A DNA stretch of 64,000 bases from Myxococcus qinghaiensis. Its GTDB lineage: Bacteria; Myxococcota; Myxococcia; Myxococcales; Myxococcaceae. The first letter of the stretch is position 1; every line of letters starts with the position of its first letter. Shown piece after piece: positions 62,629-64,000 of the stretch. The notes beneath the pieces are model-generated. The model worked only from the letters and a program-made list of their open reading frames with translations. It had not been told where the DNA came from and ran no database searches. Made by a program: the position numbers and the translations under genes. The stretch spans positions 372,001-436,000 of the forward strand of contig NZ_JAKCFA010000009.1 of NCBI RefSeq assembly GCF_024198215.1. Direction: 5' to 3'.

Positions 62629-63276
62629 TCAATCCACGTACGGCTTCACTGGTCCGATGGAGAGCCATCGCGGGTCCCTGGCATAGCATGCAGGGTACGC
62701 GTCGTTGACGACCTTGTGCACCTCTTCAGGGAGGGGGAGCACGTTCGATTGAGCCGTGGGGTGTCCACCATGGAGCAGGTCGTGAATGTGGTGCCCCGGC
62801 CAGTTCCGGCCAGCGGTCTGTGGCCACTCGCCCAACTCTTCTGCCCAGGTGCGCCGGAAGGTCTTCCGCACGTTGTCCCATTGGCGGCGGAGTTCCTCCG
62901 CATTGCCGACCGTCGGGTAGTCACAGCAGCAGTGTGTCACAGCGAGGCGAGTGCCACCCTCGGCGGGTAAACCCAGGAAGCGGCCCGTCCAATCCCCCTT
63001 GATGTCCGCCAGCCAGATGCAGCCAAGCAGCGCGTGCCCAGCTGTGGCACATCGTTGCTCACACCGCGCCATCCACTGTGCGTTGCATTGCCAGGGACCG
63101 TAATAGATGGCCGTTCGCACCGAACCACCATCAGGCGTCGGCATCGATGGGCCTATCCATTTCGCCGCGGCTGGCGCGGCACCGACGGAGCCGACAGTGG
63201 CTGAGCCGCAGCCCGAAGTGACGAGCAACAGGAGCGTGCTGCTCGCGCGCGACAGGGGCAAGAGGGAGAGGGGCAT
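62629..63276 (-). CDS. Lipoprotein HNH-type nuclease toxin (SitA-like candidate)
   Basis: Predicted 215 aa. A signal peptide with lipobox LVTSGC (Cys23) leads to a Cys-rich middle (QCNAQW, RCEQRC, HCCCDY) and a C-terminal domain with NWPGHHIHDLLHGGHPTAQSNVLPLPEEVHKVVNDAY: His162, His163, Asn178 and His187 fit an HNH/endonuclease VII-like site. A lipoprotein toxin followed directly by an SMI1/KNR4 immunity gene matches the logic of Myxococcus SitA toxins, passed by outer-membrane exchange; no sitB-like gene is visible. No Shine-Dalgarno at the ATG; TTGCTT-N17-TATCTC ends 6 nt before it, hinting at a leaderless mRNA. Confidence 0.75.
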   Translation of the reverse strand: MPLSLLPLSRASSTLLLLVTSGCGSATVGSVGAAPAAAKWIGPSMPTPDGGSVRTAIYYGPWQCNAQWMARCEQRCATAGHALLGCIWLADIKGDWTGRFLGLPAEGGTRLAVTHCCCDYPTVGNAEELRRQWDNVRKTFRRTWAEELGEWPQTAGRNWPGHHIHDLLHGGHPTAQSNVLPLPEEVHKVVNDAYPACYARDPRWLSIGPVKPYVD

Positions 63277-63361
63277 GAGGACGAGATAGGCCCAACCGAC
63301 TCGGGAAGCAAATCCAGACGATGCCCATTCCTTGACCAACCTTCACGCACCGCTATCCCAA

Positions 63362-64000
63362 TCAGGGAGCGAAGCGCACCGCGAAGGAGCTCTGCTCCGT
63401 GGCATTCCCGTGGGGTCCGTCGTCGAAGGAGAATGGGCCCGAGAAGACACCGAACAGCGTGGGTGCACCGCTCATGTCCACCCCAATTCCTCTCACTCGG
63501 AGATAGGGCGCACGCACGCCCACGGGCCCCGTATAGGTCCTCGAGGTATGCACCACGGCACCGGCCGCGTCCCGCTTCGTGTAGCGCAGCGACACCGGTG
63601 ACGCGGACTCCCGGGAAACACCCGTGAACGACTGTCCCCACGCATCCGTCGCGACGCCGAAGACCCACTCGTTCGCGAAGCGCTCGAACGTCCCCTCATT
63701 CGACAGGTCCGCGTTCAACACGCCCGAGAACCCGAACGCGCCCTGTCCCGTCACACCATCACCCAGCCCCACGTCGCCCTCGGCATTCCCTCCGACATGG
63801 ACCCGCCCGTTCTCCCCGAGAGCGACGTCTCCTGGCTCGCAATCCGTGTCCACTCCGCCGCCCAGGACCCGTCGATGAACGGGCCTCAGGTCAGCCCCCA
63901 GCGCTGCAATCAGGCAGCTCGGAGCAGCCAGCACCAGCGGCTCGCTCCCCGCCGAGTCCACCACCGTGCCCGTCCGCAACCGGCCCCCCAGCACCACGCC
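63362..64000 (-). CDS. Hypothetical protein, 5' end beyond the window
   Basis: At least 212 codons; the frame is open to the right edge, so the N-terminus is missing. The visible part is Gly/Val/Ala/Asp-rich and beta-structured, with repeated short strands (GVDTDCEPGDVALGENGRVHVGGNAEGDVGLGDG, SPVSLRYTKRD, GPVGVRAPYLRVRGIGVD) and an end FAVRFAP. It looks like a secreted or surface beta-rich protein. It lies upstream of the lipoprotein toxin gene (85 bp gap). No family recognised. Confidence 0.65.
   Translation of the reverse strand, partial: GVVLGGRLRTGTVVDSAGSEPLVLAAPSCLIAALGADLRPVHRRVLGGGVDTDCEPGDVALGENGRVHVGGNAEGDVGLGDGVTGQGAFGFSGVLNADLSNEGTFERFANEWVFGVATDAWGQSFTGVSRESASPVSLRYTKRDAAGAVVHTSRTYTGPVGVRAPYLRVRGIGVDMSGAPTLFGVFSGPFSFDDGPHGNATEQSSFAVRFAP

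Overview
The window looks like a chromosomal segment of a fruiting-type myxobacterium, probably Myxococcaceae (Myxococcus, Corallococcus or Pyxidicoccus). The basis is very high GC with strong GC-skewed third positions, a Pkn-style Ser/Thr kinase, many secreted lipoproteins, a TonB-dependent receptor carrying its own TonB-type domain, ELWxxDGT-repeat proteins, and nuclease toxin/immunity pairs of types common in that group. I identify 58 protein genes, one of them cut by the right edge. I saw no rRNA, tRNA, CRISPR array, transposase or integrase. Genus-level placement is inference.

Layout. 1-4381 (mostly minus): a secreted protein, a lipoprotein and a repeat-rich Ser/Thr kinase. 4581-9149: an S46 dipeptidyl-peptidase divergent from an alpha/beta hydrolase, then a histidine kinase. 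9307-13299: a short-chain dehydrogenase (SDR)-AraC operon, a MocR regulator, and a rhodanese gene sharing a regulator-like inverted repeat with mocR. 13328-20925: a TonB-like protein, Dps, SDR-GST pair, selO, two small membrane proteins, and a pyrophosphatase-CHAD pair. 20947-27292: lipoproteins (DUF4142, Cys-repeat, Gln/Ala-repeat), an Hsp70/YegD-like ATPase and a propeller lipoprotein. 27420-29167: accessory patch with an AHH nuclease and Imm11-like immunity gene. 29387-36775: operon ompA-like/TonB receptor/lipoprotein, a chalcone-isomerase-like protein, a KASIII and a secreted protein. 36897-44690: molybdopterin oxidoreductase, flippase-like membrane protein, enoyl-reductase-like MDR protein, SDR and a zinc-ribbon/helical-repeat protein.

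44753-50973 is a tandem duplication, two 3,094-bp units 3,127 bp apart, each a divergent pair: an ELWxxDGT-repeat lipoprotein and a galactose-oxidase-like secreted copper radical enzyme. Then come a zinc-finger protein, a PilZ protein, and a saccharopine-dehydrogenase-like/TetR operon behind a perfect 16-bp palindrome. 54309-59150 is a compact urease cluster ureD-ureAB(fused)-ureC-ureF-ureG without ureE; UreG carries a His-rich N-terminus. 59214-64000 holds a membrane protein, an HExxH lipoprotein, an alkaline-ceramidase-like membrane protein, a lipoprotein HNH-type toxin with SMI1/KNR4 immunity protein, and a truncated gene.

The most promising leads are the lipoprotein nuclease/SMI1 pair (possibly a SitA-type toxin passed by outer-membrane exchange), the AHH/Imm11 pair, the duplicated propeller/oxidase module, and a hairpin that would mask the ribosome-binding site of the Cys-repeat lipoprotein.
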